A DNA stretch of 64,000 nucleotides from Streptomyces lasiicapitis (GTDB lineage Bacteria; Actinomycetota; Actinomycetes; Streptomycetales; Streptomycetaceae). Position numbers and translations under genes: made by a program. This document shows positions 41,392 to 49,719 of the stretch, piece after piece. A model generated the notes under the pieces. That model saw only the letters and a program-made list of their open reading frames with translations, searched no databases and was not told the DNA's origin. Each line of letters starts with the position of its first letter. The stretch's first letter is position 1. The stretch is taken from NCBI RefSeq assembly GCF_014646335.1, contig NZ_BMNG01000005.1, positions 226,438-290,437 of the forward strand. Direction: 5' to 3'.

Positions 41392-42773
41392 CCGTCGCCT
41401 CCTTGCCGCTTGCCGACGACGACCTGGTCTCCCGCGCGGACACTCCCGTCCGTGCGGGGGCGGATGGCCACGAAGCCGTTGCCCGACGTTCCCGTCGTCA
41501 CCTCCACGCGCCGCCTGTCCTCGGATCCGGAGTCGTAGACGGTCACCGCGGTCCTGCCGTCGGCCCCCGCGGACACGGCGGAGAGGGGGACGGCGAGCAC
41601 CTTGCCCTTGGAGGCTCCTGCCGCGACCGTCAACCGCACGTCCTGCCCCGCGAGTTCGCCCGGCAAGGGCTTGTCGGGGCTCACCTTGACCACGTATTCG
41701 CCGCCCGTGTCCGCGCCACCCGCGTCGCCGTCCGTGGACTCCTCGCCGCCCTGCACGGGCGCTTCCGACACCGAGGCGACCGCGCCCCGGGCGCTGTCGC
41801 CGGTCGCCTCGGCGAGGATCTCGACCCGCTGCCCGACCCGTACGAGGTCCTTGCGAGCCGCGTCCAGGTCCCCGTCGACGACCAGGGAACCCGCGGACAC
41901 GGTGAGCAGTTTTTCCTTGGCTTCCGTTCCGACGGTGGCGTTCACCTTCTCCACCCGGGCCGGGAAGCCCCGCAGGAAGACGACTTCGGAGGCGGGGAGC
42001 ATCGGGCCGTTCGCCGCCTCCGCCGCGGCCAGCGCCCTGCGCGCCTTGCCGAGGTCTTCGGCGGCGCGGGTCTTCCGTCTGCCCCCGGCCGCGTCCTGCC
42101 AGGCCCGATGCGCCTCGGTCACGGCGTCCTGCGCGGCCGCGACCTCGGCGCCGCCTTCGGGGTCGGCGGGCAGCGGCTCGTAGCCGATGGACGCGTAGTA
42201 GCGGTCCACTGCCCGCTTCGTACCGGCACCGAAGTGGCCCTTCCGGTCCCCTCCCGCCGGATACCCGAGCCGGCCCAGCGCGCGCTGGGCCTGGGCCACG
42301 TCCTCGCCGTCCGCGCCCGGCTTGAGGTCCCGGTAGACGGGCAGCCGTCCGGTCAGGGCGAAGACCGGGCGTCCGGACATCTCCACGACCACCTTGCCTC
42401 CGGCGAGGGTGTCCCCCGCCCGGTAGGGCAGTTTCGTCACCACGACGCGTGCGGTGTCCTGCGTTCCGGCGGCGACCGGTGAGATCTCGACGGTCTGGTC
42501 GGCGGACACCTGGCCGCGCAGCACCACGGAATCCTTGATCACGCGATGTTCGACCGGCGCGGTCAGCACATCGGCGGGCGGCGGTCCGGCCGAACGCGCC
42601 TGGTCCGCCGGTGACTTGATGAACGCGGCGGCGGTCATGCCGCCGGCCGAGAGCAGCACGGCGCCCGCCACCACTGCGAGGAGCACGCGTCTGCGCCCGG
42701 AGAGCCCGCCCCGGGTCCACGCGCGACGGCCGGCCGGCTTGCCTTCCGGACCCGGTGGCTGATCACTGACCAC
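41388..42773 (-). CDS. Membrane-fusion adaptor (HlyD-like) with peptidoglycan-binding domain
   Basis: A 461-residue extracytoplasmic adaptor. One N-terminal TM (about 28-50, RRVLLAVVAGAVLLSAGGMTA) is followed by a biotinyl-lipoyl/barrel part (LRGQVSADQTVEISPV), a PG_binding_1 domain (about 150-192, GADGEDVAQAQRALGRLGY ... AVDRYYASIGY), a helical hairpin (AAQDAVTEAHRAWQDA) and a beta-rich C-terminus (KVLAVPLSAVSAGADGRTAVTVY). Gram-positive adaptors of this kind bridge a MacB-like transporter and the cell wall. GTG at 42771-42773; overlaps the lipoprotein stop by 11 nt. Confidence 0.9.
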   Translation of the reverse strand: MVSDQPPGPEGKPAGRRAWTRGGLSGRRRVLLAVVAGAVLLSAGGMTAAAFIKSPADQARSAGPPPADVLTAPVEHRVIKDSVVLRGQVSADQTVEISPVAAGTQDTARVVVTKLPYRAGDTLAGGKVVVEMSGRPVFALTGRLPVYRDLKPGADGEDVAQAQRALGRLGYPAGGDRKGHFGAGTKRAVDRYYASIGYEPLPADPEGGAEVAAAQDAVTEAHRAWQDAAGGRRKTRAAEDLGKARRALAAAEAANGPMLPASEVVFLRGFPARVEKVNATVGTEAKEKLLTVSAGSLVVDGDLDAARKDLVRVGQRVEILAEATGDSARGAVASVSEAPVQGGEESTDGDAGGADTGGEYVVKVSPDKPLPGELAGQDVRLTVAAGASKGKVLAVPLSAVSAGADGRTAVTVYDSGSEDRRRVEVTTGTSGNGFVAIRPRTDGSVRAGDQVVVGKRQGGDG

Positions 42774-43707
42774 GGGCCACCAGCCGGGCGGAGTTGCGCA
42801 TCGTGGCGTCGATGGTCTTCTTCACATCGGCCAGGTGCTCGGCATGCTCATCGATGTACTTCTTCTCGTACGCCGCCACGACGGCCCACCAGACACCCAC
42901 GGTGTTCGTACGCTGTTTGCAGGCCACGTCGGCCTTGGCCACCGTGATCTGGGCCCGGCTCGGAATCTCCTCCCGCCAGCGGCGGTCCTTTCCCGGTTCG
43001 AGGGGCGTCGCGTACCGGTATCCCGACTTCTTCATGCAGGTGCTCCACTTGGCGAAGACCTTTCTGACCCGGTCGTCTTCAAGTGCCCGCTGATAGGCGT
43101 CATTGCGCTCATTCGCCACTGTGACAATCTCGACGCCTTCCACGCCGCCGCCCGCACGCAGCGCCTTGGCGCCTTCGGCGGCGCAACCACCCTTCGGTAC
43201 CACGACTCCGCCTATGCGCGTGCCTGCGTTCTTCCCCTGGAACACAGCGTTCTCGGCCGCGGTAGGAGAATCGTCCGTCTCACCGCCCGCGCCGTCCACG
43301 CCCTCCTCCGGCGTTTCCTCTCGTTCGCCGTCGCGCGCCGAACCGTAGCCGAATCGCGCGGCACGATCGACGTCGATGATGAAGAAGTAGTGGGCCTTGT
43401 CCGCCTTCATTCCTGGATACGACTGGTCGACAGCGCTGTCGAGCGCGCGAAAGTCCGCGAACCCGAACTTCGCCATGCATGACCGCACTGCCGCACGCAG
43501 CCCCCGCGCATAGGTCAGGTACTGCTCTTTGGAGAGCACATAGGCGTCCATGGGAAGGTTCGGCACATCCGAACTCCCGGCGACCTCGGGAACGTTCCCG
43601 ATCCGGGGAGGCCCGCTCTTCTCCTCAGATCCTCCACCACAGGACACGAGCGCCCCGGTCACGGCCACCGCCCCTAACACGGCCGCCCAGCGACCCTTGG
43701 GATACAT
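42763..43707 (-). CDS. Lipoprotein, first gene of the ABC efflux operon
   Basis: A 314-residue predicted lipoprotein: signal (MYPKGRWAAVLGAVAVTGAL) with lipobox LVSC, lipid Cys at residue 23. The mature part is hydrophilic and helix-rich and contains four further Cys in pairs (SCMAKFGF, GGCAAE, STCMKKSGY, ADVACKQ), suggesting two disulfides. No named domain recognised. ATG at 43705-43707; a TTG two codons earlier is an alternative. Overlaps the adaptor gene by 11 nt, so it is probably a substrate-binding or wall-sensing subunit of the transporter. Confidence 0.85.
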   Translation of the reverse strand: MYPKGRWAAVLGAVAVTGALVSCGGGSEEKSGPPRIGNVPEVAGSSDVPNLPMDAYVLSKEQYLTYARGLRAAVRSCMAKFGFADFRALDSAVDQSYPGMKADKAHYFFIIDVDRAARFGYGSARDGEREETPEEGVDGAGGETDDSPTAAENAVFQGKNAGTRIGGVVVPKGGCAAEGAKALRAGGGVEGVEIVTVANERNDAYQRALEDDRVRKVFAKWSTCMKKSGYRYATPLEPGKDRRWREEIPSRAQITVAKADVACKQRTNTVGVWWAVVAAYEKKYIDEHAEHLADVKKTIDATMRNSARLVARGQ

Positions 43708-43763
43708 GAGCAAGGAGCCCCCTGTCTCTGGTCCGGTTCCGACGGCCTGTCGTCCGTCGGGAA

Positions 43764-43795
43764 GGGCCGCGCCACCTGACACGGCGACGCGGCCC
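43764..43795 (-). terminator. Terminator of the I36-like gene
   Basis: GGGCCGCG (43764-43771) pairs with CGCGGCCC (43788-43795); lies just after the stop codon at 43803. Confidence 0.6.
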
Positions 43796-43802
43796 CGGTG
43801 CG

Positions 43803-44198
43803 TCAGCGCAGTCGAATGGAGCTGGTCTCGTCGTTCATGTCACCGAGGTGCTGCCTGTTCTTGAAGAACCCCAGGGACGCCCCCCTGAAATAGTTGTTCT
43901 CGTGGAGCATGCTGGTGCACTTCGAGAAGCTCTTCACCGAGGAGATCTTGTCGTTCCACGAGTTCACGATGTCGCCCACCGACCAGTCGATGTCGGTGGA
44001 GTTGTCGCAGCCGTACGAGCCGGTGACGTAGTAGATGCTTCCGTCGTACTCGGCGTGGCGGTAGTTGTGCGACAGGACAACCGCTGCGGCCGGCACGGTC
44101 TCACCCGCGTCGGCTTCTTCGGCCTGGGCGGGTATGACGGTGGCCAGCACCGCGCCGCCGGCCAGAGCGGCAGCGGCGAGCATGGATCTGGTGCGCAT
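43803..44198 (-). CDS. Secreted peptidase-inhibitor I36-like protein
   Basis: A 131-residue secreted protein: signal peptide 1-26 (MRTRSMLAAAALAGGAVLAT, cleaved after AQA) and a beta/gamma-crystallin-like fold. Motifs include NDKISSVKSFSKCTSMLHENNYFRG and FFKNRQHLGDMNDETSSIR, the latter close to I36 (SMI-type) inhibitors; two Cys (in YGCDNST and SKCTS) could pair. It sits upstream of the ABC efflux operon on the same strand, separated by a terminator-like hairpin. Protease inhibition is inferred from family similarity. Confidence 0.82.
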   Translation of the reverse strand: MRTRSMLAAAALAGGAVLATVIPAQAEEADAGETVPAAAVVLSHNYRHAEYDGSIYYVTGSYGCDNSTDIDWSVGDIVNSWNDKISSVKSFSKCTSMLHENNYFRGASLGFFKNRQHLGDMNDETSSIRLR

Positions 44199-44605
44199 TC
44201 CGATGGTTCCCTTTCACTTGACGGATCGGAAACGTTCGACGCCCCAAGCGAGGTGGGCCCGCCTCACCGGCGGCGAGATGGAACCATTGCAGGTGCGAAT
44301 GAACTCGTCAATGTGTGAAAGTCCGGAAAACTTGCATGAATTGCCGGTTCCGGATGGTACGCGCGCTTCCGCTCCAAGACCGTCCGCGCTGTGACCTGGA
44401 TTCTGGCATTCAGTGGATCTCTGCCCGCTTCCCTACGGCCGTCCGCCGGGTCCATCGGACAGTGTCCGGAACCCCGCTGCCCGCTGCCTCGAAGCGCCCG
44501 CGGGTCGCTGCCCGCACCGACCGGAGCGGGCCACGGGTGGATATCGTCGGCGCGACCAGGACGGCGCGACAGCGCCAATCCCATGGCAATCAGGGGGATT
44601 TACCC
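44199..44605. other. 407-bp region without a supported gene
   Basis: Lies between the divergent I36-like and small-lipoprotein genes and is less GC-biased than its surroundings. It should contain both promoters. AAGGGAA upstream of 44198 and AGGGGGA at 44592-44598 are the two ribosome sites. A minus-strand frame covering 44264-44584 reads through but has no ribosome site or recognisable features, so I do not call it. Confidence 0.5.
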
Positions 44606-44773
44606 GTGCCCGAAACCCATGCACGTCCTCGGCGTCCGTTCACCGCTTGGCTCTGCACGGCACTCGGTGCTGTTCTCGCGGTCGCCCTGCTGACCGGCTG
44701 CAACGGCGATGACGACAAGGACGACAAGAAGAAGCCGGGAGACGCCACGGTCTCGGCCTCACCGGGGGAATGA
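44606..44773 (+). CDS. Small lipoprotein (55 aa)
   Basis: Starts MPETHARPRRPFTAWLCTAL with a GTG at 44606-44608, nine bases after AGGGGGA. A hydrophobic core leads to the lipobox LLTGC (lipid Cys 32), then a very short charged tail (NGDDDKDDKKKPGD). The mature peptide is only ~24 residues, so it is either a surface peptide or a precursor. Missed by long-frame calling because the same frame extends far upstream. It lies between the I36-like gene and bkd operon 1. Confidence 0.7.
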   Translation: MPETHARPRRPFTAWLCTALGAVLAVALLTGCNGDDDKDDKKKPGDATVSASPGE

Positions 44774-44776
44774 GAA

Positions 44777-44817
44777 GGAGGGCCCGGACGCGTCCGACGG
44801 ACACACCCGAGCCCTCC
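44777..44817. terminator. Weak hairpin after the small lipoprotein
   Basis: GGAGGGC (44777-44783) pairs with GCCCTCC (44811-44817), with an inner GGACGCGTCC palindrome; a T-run follows. It lies between convergent genes. Confidence 0.5.
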
Positions 44818-44868
44818 CTTTCCGTACCGGCACCCGTGCGGGTCTCCGCACCGGCACCCGCGCAGGCA

Positions 44869-46302
44869 CTACGCCCAGGTCATCAGCCGCTTCGGCTGTT
44901 CCAGGATCGCCGCCACGTCGCCGAGCACCTTCGAGCCCAGTTCGCCGTCCACCAGGCGGTGGTCGAAGGAGAGGGCGAGGGTGGTCACCTGGCGGGGCTT
45001 CACCTTGCCCTTGTGGACCCACGGCTGGAGCTTGATCGCGCCGACCGCGAGGATCGCGGACTCGCCGGGGTTCAGGATCGGCGTGCCCGTGTCGATGCCG
45101 AAGACGCCGATGTTCGTGATCGTCACGGTGCCGCCCTGCATGGCGCCGGGCGACGTCTTGCCCTCGCGGGCCGTGGTGACCAACTCGCCGAGCGCGCCCG
45201 CCAGTTCGGGCAGGGTCTTGGCGTGCGCGTCCTTGATGTTCGGCACGATCAGGCCGCGCGGGGTGGCCGCGGCGATGCCCAGGTTCACATAGTGCTTCTG
45301 GACGATCTCCTGGTTGGCCTCGTCCCAGGCGGCGTTCACGTCCGGGTTGCGGCGGATCGCGAGCAGCAGGGCCTTGGAGATCAGCAGCAGAGGATTCACC
45401 CGCAGGCCCTCGAAGGCACGATCCTGCTTGAGCTCCTCGACCAGCTTCATCGTGCGCGTCACGTCCACCGTCACGAACTCCGTGACGTGCGGGGCCGTGA
45501 AGGCCGAGCCGACCATCGCCTGCGCGGTGGCCTTGCGGACGCCCTTGACCGGGATGCGGGTCTCGCGGGCGTCACCGCCCGCCACGGGGGCGGCGGCCTG
45601 CGCGGGCGCGGCCGGGGCCTGGACCACCGCGGGAGCCGCCGCCGGGGCCGCCACCGCCGCGTGCACGTCCTCGCGGGTGATGATCCCGTCGGGGCCGGTC
45701 GGGGTGATGGCCGCCAGGTCGACGCCGAGGTCCTTGGCGAGCTTGCGGACCGGGGGCTTGGCGAGGGGGCGGGTGCCCGGGGCCGCCGGAGCGGGGGCCG
45801 GGGCCACCGCCTCGGGCGCGGCGTGGCCGTTCATCTCGCCCTGCACCGCCGCCGCGTAGTACGTCGACGCGGGCGGCTCCTCCACCTGGCCGGGCACGGG
45901 CTTGCGGGCCCGGCGCTTGGTGGAGGACTCGGCGACGCCGTACCCGACGAGGACCGGCTGGCGGCCCTTGGGCGCCTCGGGCTCGTCGTCCGCCACCGGA
46001 GCGGCCGGGACGGCGGCCGCCGCCTCCGGAGCGGAACCCGGGTCCCCGACGGTGATGATCACCTGGCCCACGTCCACCGTGGTCCCCTCCGGGAACCGCA
46101 GCTCCCGGACCGTCCCGTCGAACGGGATGGGCAGCTCGACGGCGGCCTTGGCGGTCTCCACCTCGCACACGACCTGGCCGTCGGTGACGGTGTCCCCGGG
46201 CGCGACGTACCACTTGAGGATCTCGGCCTCGGTGAGTCCCTCGCCCACGTCGGGCATCTTGAACTCGCGGACGGCCGAAGCGGTGTCAGTCATCGTTGTC
46301 AC
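44869..46302 (-). CDS. bkdC: Branched-chain 2-oxoacid dehydrogenase E2, operon 1
   Basis: A 477-residue dihydrolipoamide acyltransferase. Lipoyl domain about 13-90 with the lipoylated Lys in VETAKAAVE; Ala/Pro linker 91-180; peripheral-subunit-binding domain about 182-222 (VRKLAKDLGVDLAAITPTG); catalytic domain 250-477 with SFDHRLVDG (H448, D452). It transfers branched acyl groups to CoA, feeding Val/Leu/Ile catabolism and branched fatty-acid and polyketide starter units. GTG at 46300-46302 follows GAGGAAGAGG. The stop of the E1beta gene is 10 bp upstream, so the three genes form one operon. Confidence 0.96.
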   Translation of the reverse strand: MTTMTDTASAVREFKMPDVGEGLTEAEILKWYVAPGDTVTDGQVVCEVETAKAAVELPIPFDGTVRELRFPEGTTVDVGQVIITVGDPGSAPEAAAAVPAAPVADDEPEAPKGRQPVLVGYGVAESSTKRRARKPVPGQVEEPPASTYYAAAVQGEMNGHAAPEAVAPAPAPAAPGTRPLAKPPVRKLAKDLGVDLAAITPTGPDGIITREDVHAAVAAPAAAPAVVQAPAAPAQAAAPVAGGDARETRIPVKGVRKATAQAMVGSAFTAPHVTEFVTVDVTRTMKLVEELKQDRAFEGLRVNPLLLISKALLLAIRRNPDVNAAWDEANQEIVQKHYVNLGIAAATPRGLIVPNIKDAHAKTLPELAGALGELVTTAREGKTSPGAMQGGTVTITNIGVFGIDTGTPILNPGESAILAVGAIKLQPWVHKGKVKPRQVTTLALSFDHRLVDGELGSKVLGDVAAILEQPKRLMTWA

Positions 46303-46312
46303 GACCTCTTCC

Positions 46313-47293
46313 TCAGTACGCCAGCGAGCGGTCGACGGCGTCGAGCACCCGGTCGAGGCCCGGCAGGTAGTCCTCTTCGACCCGCGCGGGCGGGTACGGA
46401 GCGTGGAAGCCGCCGACGCGGAGCACCGGCGCCTCCAGGTGGTAGAAGCACCGCTCGGTGATGCGCGCGGCGATCTCGGCGCCGGAGCCGAAGAACACCG
46501 GAGCCTCGTGCACCACGATCAGGCGGCGGGTCTTCTCGACCGAGGCCTGCACCGTGTCGAAGTCGAGCGGCGAGATGGAGCGCAGGTCGACGACCTCGAG
46601 GGACTTGCCCTCCTCGGCGGCGGCGTCGGCCGCCTCCAGGCAGGTCTTCACCATCGGGCCGTACGCCACGAGGGTCGCGTCGGTGCCCTCGCGGACCGTG
46701 CGGGCCTTGTGCAGCGGGTCCGGGATGGCGTCGGTGTTGACCTCGCCCTTGTCCCAGTAACGCCGCTTGGGCTCGAAGAAGATCACCGGGTCGTCGCTCT
46801 GGATGGCCTGCTGGAGCATCCAGTAGGCGTCCGAGGAGTTGGACGGCGTGACCACCTTGAGGCCGGCGACGTGCGCAAACAGCGACTCCGGGGACTCGCT
46901 GTGGTGCTCGACGGCGCCGATGCCGCCGCCGTACGGAATGCGGACGACGACGGGCACCTTGATCTTGCCGAGGGCACGCGCGTGCATCTTGGCGAGCTGG
47001 GTGACGATCTGGTCGTACGCCGGGAAGACGAAGCCGTCGAACTGGATCTCCGCCACCGGGCGGTACCCGCGCAGGGCCAGGCCGATGGCCGTGCCGAGGA
47101 TGCCGGACTCGGCGAGCGGGGTGTCGATGACCCGGTCCTCGCCGAAGTCCTTCTGCAGGCCGTCGGTCACGCGGAAGACGCCACCGAGCTTGCCGACGTC
47201 CTCGCCCATGACGAGGACCTTCGGGTCGGCGTCGAGCGCCACCCGCATGGACTCATTGATCGCCTTCGCAATCGGCAACTTCTTTACAGCCAT
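46313..47293 (-). CDS. bkdB: Branched-chain 2-oxoacid dehydrogenase E1 beta, operon 1
   Basis: A 326-residue E1 beta subunit, a transketolase-like partner of E1 alpha. Signatures: VLVMGEDVGKLGGVFRVT, IDTPLAESGILGTAIGLAL, PVVVRIPYGGGIGA (where the thiamine-pyrophosphate-facing residues lie) and RVGGFHAPYPPARVEEDYLP at the end. Starts MAVKKLPIAKAINESMR. The E1alpha stop is 2 bp upstream. Nearly the same length and motifs as the E1beta of operon 2 at the right edge of the window. Confidence 0.96.
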   Translation of the reverse strand: MAVKKLPIAKAINESMRVALDADPKVLVMGEDVGKLGGVFRVTDGLQKDFGEDRVIDTPLAESGILGTAIGLALRGYRPVAEIQFDGFVFPAYDQIVTQLAKMHARALGKIKVPVVVRIPYGGGIGAVEHHSESPESLFAHVAGLKVVTPSNSSDAYWMLQQAIQSDDPVIFFEPKRRYWDKGEVNTDAIPDPLHKARTVREGTDATLVAYGPMVKTCLEAADAAAEEGKSLEVVDLRSISPLDFDTVQASVEKTRRLIVVHEAPVFFGSGAEIAARITERCFYHLEAPVLRVGGFHAPYPPARVEEDYLPGLDRVLDAVDRSLAY

Positions 47294-47295
47294 GG

Positions 47296-48552
47296 CTAGT
47301 TGACCTCCCCGCCCGCAGCGGCGTTCACAGGTGCATCCGCGAACGACGCCTGGTATGCGGCGAACTGGGCGCGCTCCTCGTCCACGAGGGCGTGGCCGTC
47401 CGCGTAGATGTTCTCGAAGATCGACATCGGCTCGGGGTCCGGCATCGACCGGACCACGTCCCGCACTCGTTTGCCCAACGTCTCGCTCTCGGCCTCGAGT
47501 TCCGCGAAGAATCCCTCATCCGCGTGACCTTCGGCCTCCAGGTGGGCCCGCAGCCGCAGGATCGGGTCCTTGGCCTCCCAGGCCTCCCGCTCCTCGTCGC
47601 GGCGGTAGCGCGTCGGGTCGTCGGAGGTGGTGTGCGCGCCCATGCGGTAGGTGAACGCCTCGATCAGCGAGGGTCCCTCGCCGGCGCGCGCCCGCTCCAG
47701 GGCCCACTTGGTGACCGCGAGACAGGCAAGCACGTCGTTGCCGTCGACGCGGACACCGGGGAAGCCGTAGCCCTGCGCGCGCTGGTAGAGCGGCACCCGG
47801 CTCTGCTTCTCCGTCGGCTCGGAGATCGCCCACTGGTTGTTCTGGCAGAAGAACACCACGGGGGCGTTGTAGACGGCGGAGAACGTGAACGCCTCCGCCA
47901 CGTCGCCCTGGCTGGTGGCGCCGTCTCCGAAGTAGGCGATCACCGCGCTGTCGGCGCCGTCCTTGGCCACGCCCATCGCGTAGCCGGTGGCGTGCAGCGT
48001 CTGCGAGCCGATGACGATCGTGTACAGCTGGAAGCCGTTGGTGTTGGGGTCCCAGCCGCCGTTGTTCACGCCGCGGAACATGCCGAGCAGAAGCGTCGGG
48101 TCGACGCCCTTGCACCAGGCGACGCCGTGCTCGCGGTAGGTGGGGAAGACGTAGTCGTCCGCGCGGGTCGCGCGGCCCGATCCGACCTGTGCGGCCTCCT
48201 GCCCGAGCAGCGACGGCCACAGGCCCAGCTCGCCCTGTCGCTGCAGGGTGACGGCCTCCGCGTCGAAGCGGCGGGTGAGAACCATGTCCCGGTACAGGAC
48301 ACGGAGGTCGTCCGGAGTGATGTCCGCGACGTACTTGTCGTACGCCTCGTTCTCGACCCGTACGCCCTCCGGGGTCAGGAGCTGTACGAGCTCGGGCTCA
48401 CCGCCCTGAGCGGCCTCTTTGCCCTGAGCGACGTCATTGCCCCGAGCGACGTCCTTCTCTGCGCTCGTGCTTTTCTTGGCGCTCGCACTTGCGCGCTTGC
48501 CGCCGCTGCCTGCGCGGCGCGGTGTGCGCGCGGCGGTGCTTTCCACGGTCAC
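47296..48552 (-). CDS. bkdA: Branched-chain 2-oxoacid dehydrogenase E1 alpha, operon 1
   Basis: A 418-residue thiamine-pyrophosphate-dependent E1 alpha. The TPP motif is YFGDGATSQGDVAEAFTFSA ... FFCQNNQWAIS (GDG to NN). The phosphorylation-loop equivalent is YRMGAHTTSDDPTRYR. An Ala/Lys/Ser-rich N-terminal extension (about 10-50) precedes the conserved start of the fold. GTG at 48550-48552 is preceded by GGAGGAG five bases upstream. First gene of operon 1 and divergent from a response regulator; an AT-rich dyad region upstream is its likely control site. Confidence 0.95.
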   Translation of the reverse strand: MTVESTAARTPRRAGSGGKRASASAKKSTSAEKDVARGNDVAQGKEAAQGGEPELVQLLTPEGVRVENEAYDKYVADITPDDLRVLYRDMVLTRRFDAEAVTLQRQGELGLWPSLLGQEAAQVGSGRATRADDYVFPTYREHGVAWCKGVDPTLLLGMFRGVNNGGWDPNTNGFQLYTIVIGSQTLHATGYAMGVAKDGADSAVIAYFGDGATSQGDVAEAFTFSAVYNAPVVFFCQNNQWAISEPTEKQSRVPLYQRAQGYGFPGVRVDGNDVLACLAVTKWALERARAGEGPSLIEAFTYRMGAHTTSDDPTRYRRDEEREAWEAKDPILRLRAHLEAEGHADEGFFAELEAESETLGKRVRDVVRSMPDPEPMSIFENIYADGHALVDEERAQFAAYQASFADAPVNAAAGGEVN

Positions 48553-48893
48553 GTGTGCTCCTCCGTCGGTCCGGCCCCCGGGGTCCACCGGGAGGCCAGT
48601 ACGGCTCGCCCGATTCCAGCCCGTCGCACGGGGTGGGTGCGGCTCAGCCGGGACAAGGCGTGACAGTTGCTCCGGCGAGCACCCTTCTCCAAGCACGTTA
48701 CCCAGTGCGTCCCAAAACTGTGAAACCTTCTCTGACCTGCAATTTTGCTTGGATTTCCAAGTAAATCCCGCTAGGAAATCCAAGTAAATCGAGAGGTGCG
48801 GAAACACAGCCTGGTCACGGCACTGATCACAGCCTGGCAGGGGGCCGGAACACCGGCACGTTATCCCGCCCACCTAGGGCACGGGAAGAGTTG
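48553..48893. other. 341-bp divergent promoter region, bkd operon 1 / response regulator
   Basis: Contains an unusually AT-rich patch at 48740-48790 with the dyad and direct repeats described separately, and the two ribosome sites. No gene is supported. Confidence 0.6.
48748..48790. promoter_or_regulatory. Candidate bkd operator: dyad plus direct repeats
   Basis: CTTGGATTTCCAAG (48748-48761) is a dyad, and TCCAAGTAAATC occurs twice, at 48756-48767 and 48779-48790, 23 bp apart. This AT-rich repeated-site layout is typical of Lrp/AsnC-family (BkdR-like) binding, but no such regulator is adjacent. Confidence 0.6.
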
Positions 48894-49571
48894 ATGTGTG
48901 ACACTGACAGCGTGCGCGAAGAAGGAAAAATCACCGTATTCCTGCTCGACGATCACGAAGTCGTCCGGCGCGGAGTCCATGAGCTGCTCTCCGTGGAGTC
49001 CGACATCGAGGTCGTCGGCGAGGCCGGTACGGCGGCGGACGCGCTCGTGCGCATTCCGGCCACCCGGCCGGATGTGGCGGTCCTCGACGTGCGCCTTCCG
49101 GACGGCAGCGGCGTCGAGGTGTGCCGCGAGATCCGTTCGCAGAACGACTCCATCAAATGCCTGATGCTGACGTCGTTCGCCGACGACGAGGCCCTCTTCG
49201 ACGCGATCATGGCCGGTGCCTCGGGCTATGTCCTGAAAGCCATTCGCGGCAATGAACTGCTCTCGGCGGTACGCGACGTCGCAGCCGGAAAGTCCCTCCT
49301 CGACCCGGTCGCCACGGCCCGCGTCCTGGAGCGCCTGCGCGACGGCAACAACGCCAAGGGCGACGACCGCCTGGCGAACCTCACCGAGCAGGAACGCAAG
49401 ATCCTCGACCTGATCGGCGAGGGCCTCACCAACCGCGTCATCGGCGAGCGACTGCACCTCGCCGAGAAGACGATCAAGAATTACGTCTCCAGCCTGCTGT
49501 CGAAGCTGGGCATGGAGCGGCGGTCGCAGGCGGCGGCGTACGTGGCGCGGATGCAGGCCGAGCGGCGCTGA
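48894..49571 (+). CDS. NarL/DevR-type response regulator
   Basis: A 225-residue two-component regulator. Receiver domain about 13-130: acidic pocket D19-D20, phospho-acceptor D65 (AVLDVRLPDGSG), T93 and K115. LuxR-type HTH about 155-220 (LTEQERKILDLIGEGLTNRVIGERLHLAEKTIKNYVSSLLSKLG). The receiver sequence (DDHEVVRRGVHELL, SFADDEALFDAIMAGASGYVLKAI) is close to DevR/DosR. No sensor kinase is adjacent, so it is an orphan here. ATG at 48894 follows GGAAGAG. Divergent from bkd operon 1 and 148 bp upstream of an FMN-barrel gene that has a DosR-box-like site. Confidence 0.92.
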   Translation: MCDTDSVREEGKITVFLLDDHEVVRRGVHELLSVESDIEVVGEAGTAADALVRIPATRPDVAVLDVRLPDGSGVEVCREIRSQNDSIKCLMLTSFADDEALFDAIMAGASGYVLKAIRGNELLSAVRDVAAGKSLLDPVATARVLERLRDGNNAKGDDRLANLTEQERKILDLIGEGLTNRVIGERLHLAEKTIKNYVSSLLSKLGMERRSQAAAYVARMQAERR

Positions 49572-49647
49572 ACCGTCGTAGGAGCGGCGCTGAGCCGTCA
49601 CACGAGCGGCACCAACGGGCCTCAAGTGGCGCCAATAGGTCTTGTCC

Positions 49648-49662
49648 GGGACTTATGGCCCC
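49648..49662. promoter_or_regulatory. DosR-box-like palindrome
   Basis: GGGACTTATGGCCCC has arms GGGAC and GGCCCC around an AT centre, close to the GGGAC-n-GTCCC type box of DevR/DosR. It lies 57 nt before the FMN-barrel start and next to the DevR-like gene. Confidence 0.55.
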
Positions 49663-49719
49663 CTCTTCCGGGGCGGGCGGCTCTTCCTCCGGCGCGGGCC
49701 GCTGACGCAGGGTGGGGGC

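Noticed and set aside
44264..44584. Possible 106-aa minus-strand gene in the 407-bp gap
   Set aside because: No ribosome site, unusual composition and no recognisable feature; the gap is better explained as promoter DNA.
49642..49719. Upstream ATG start for the FMN-barrel gene
   Set aside because: No ribosome site, non-conserved leader and it would cover the DosR-like palindrome.
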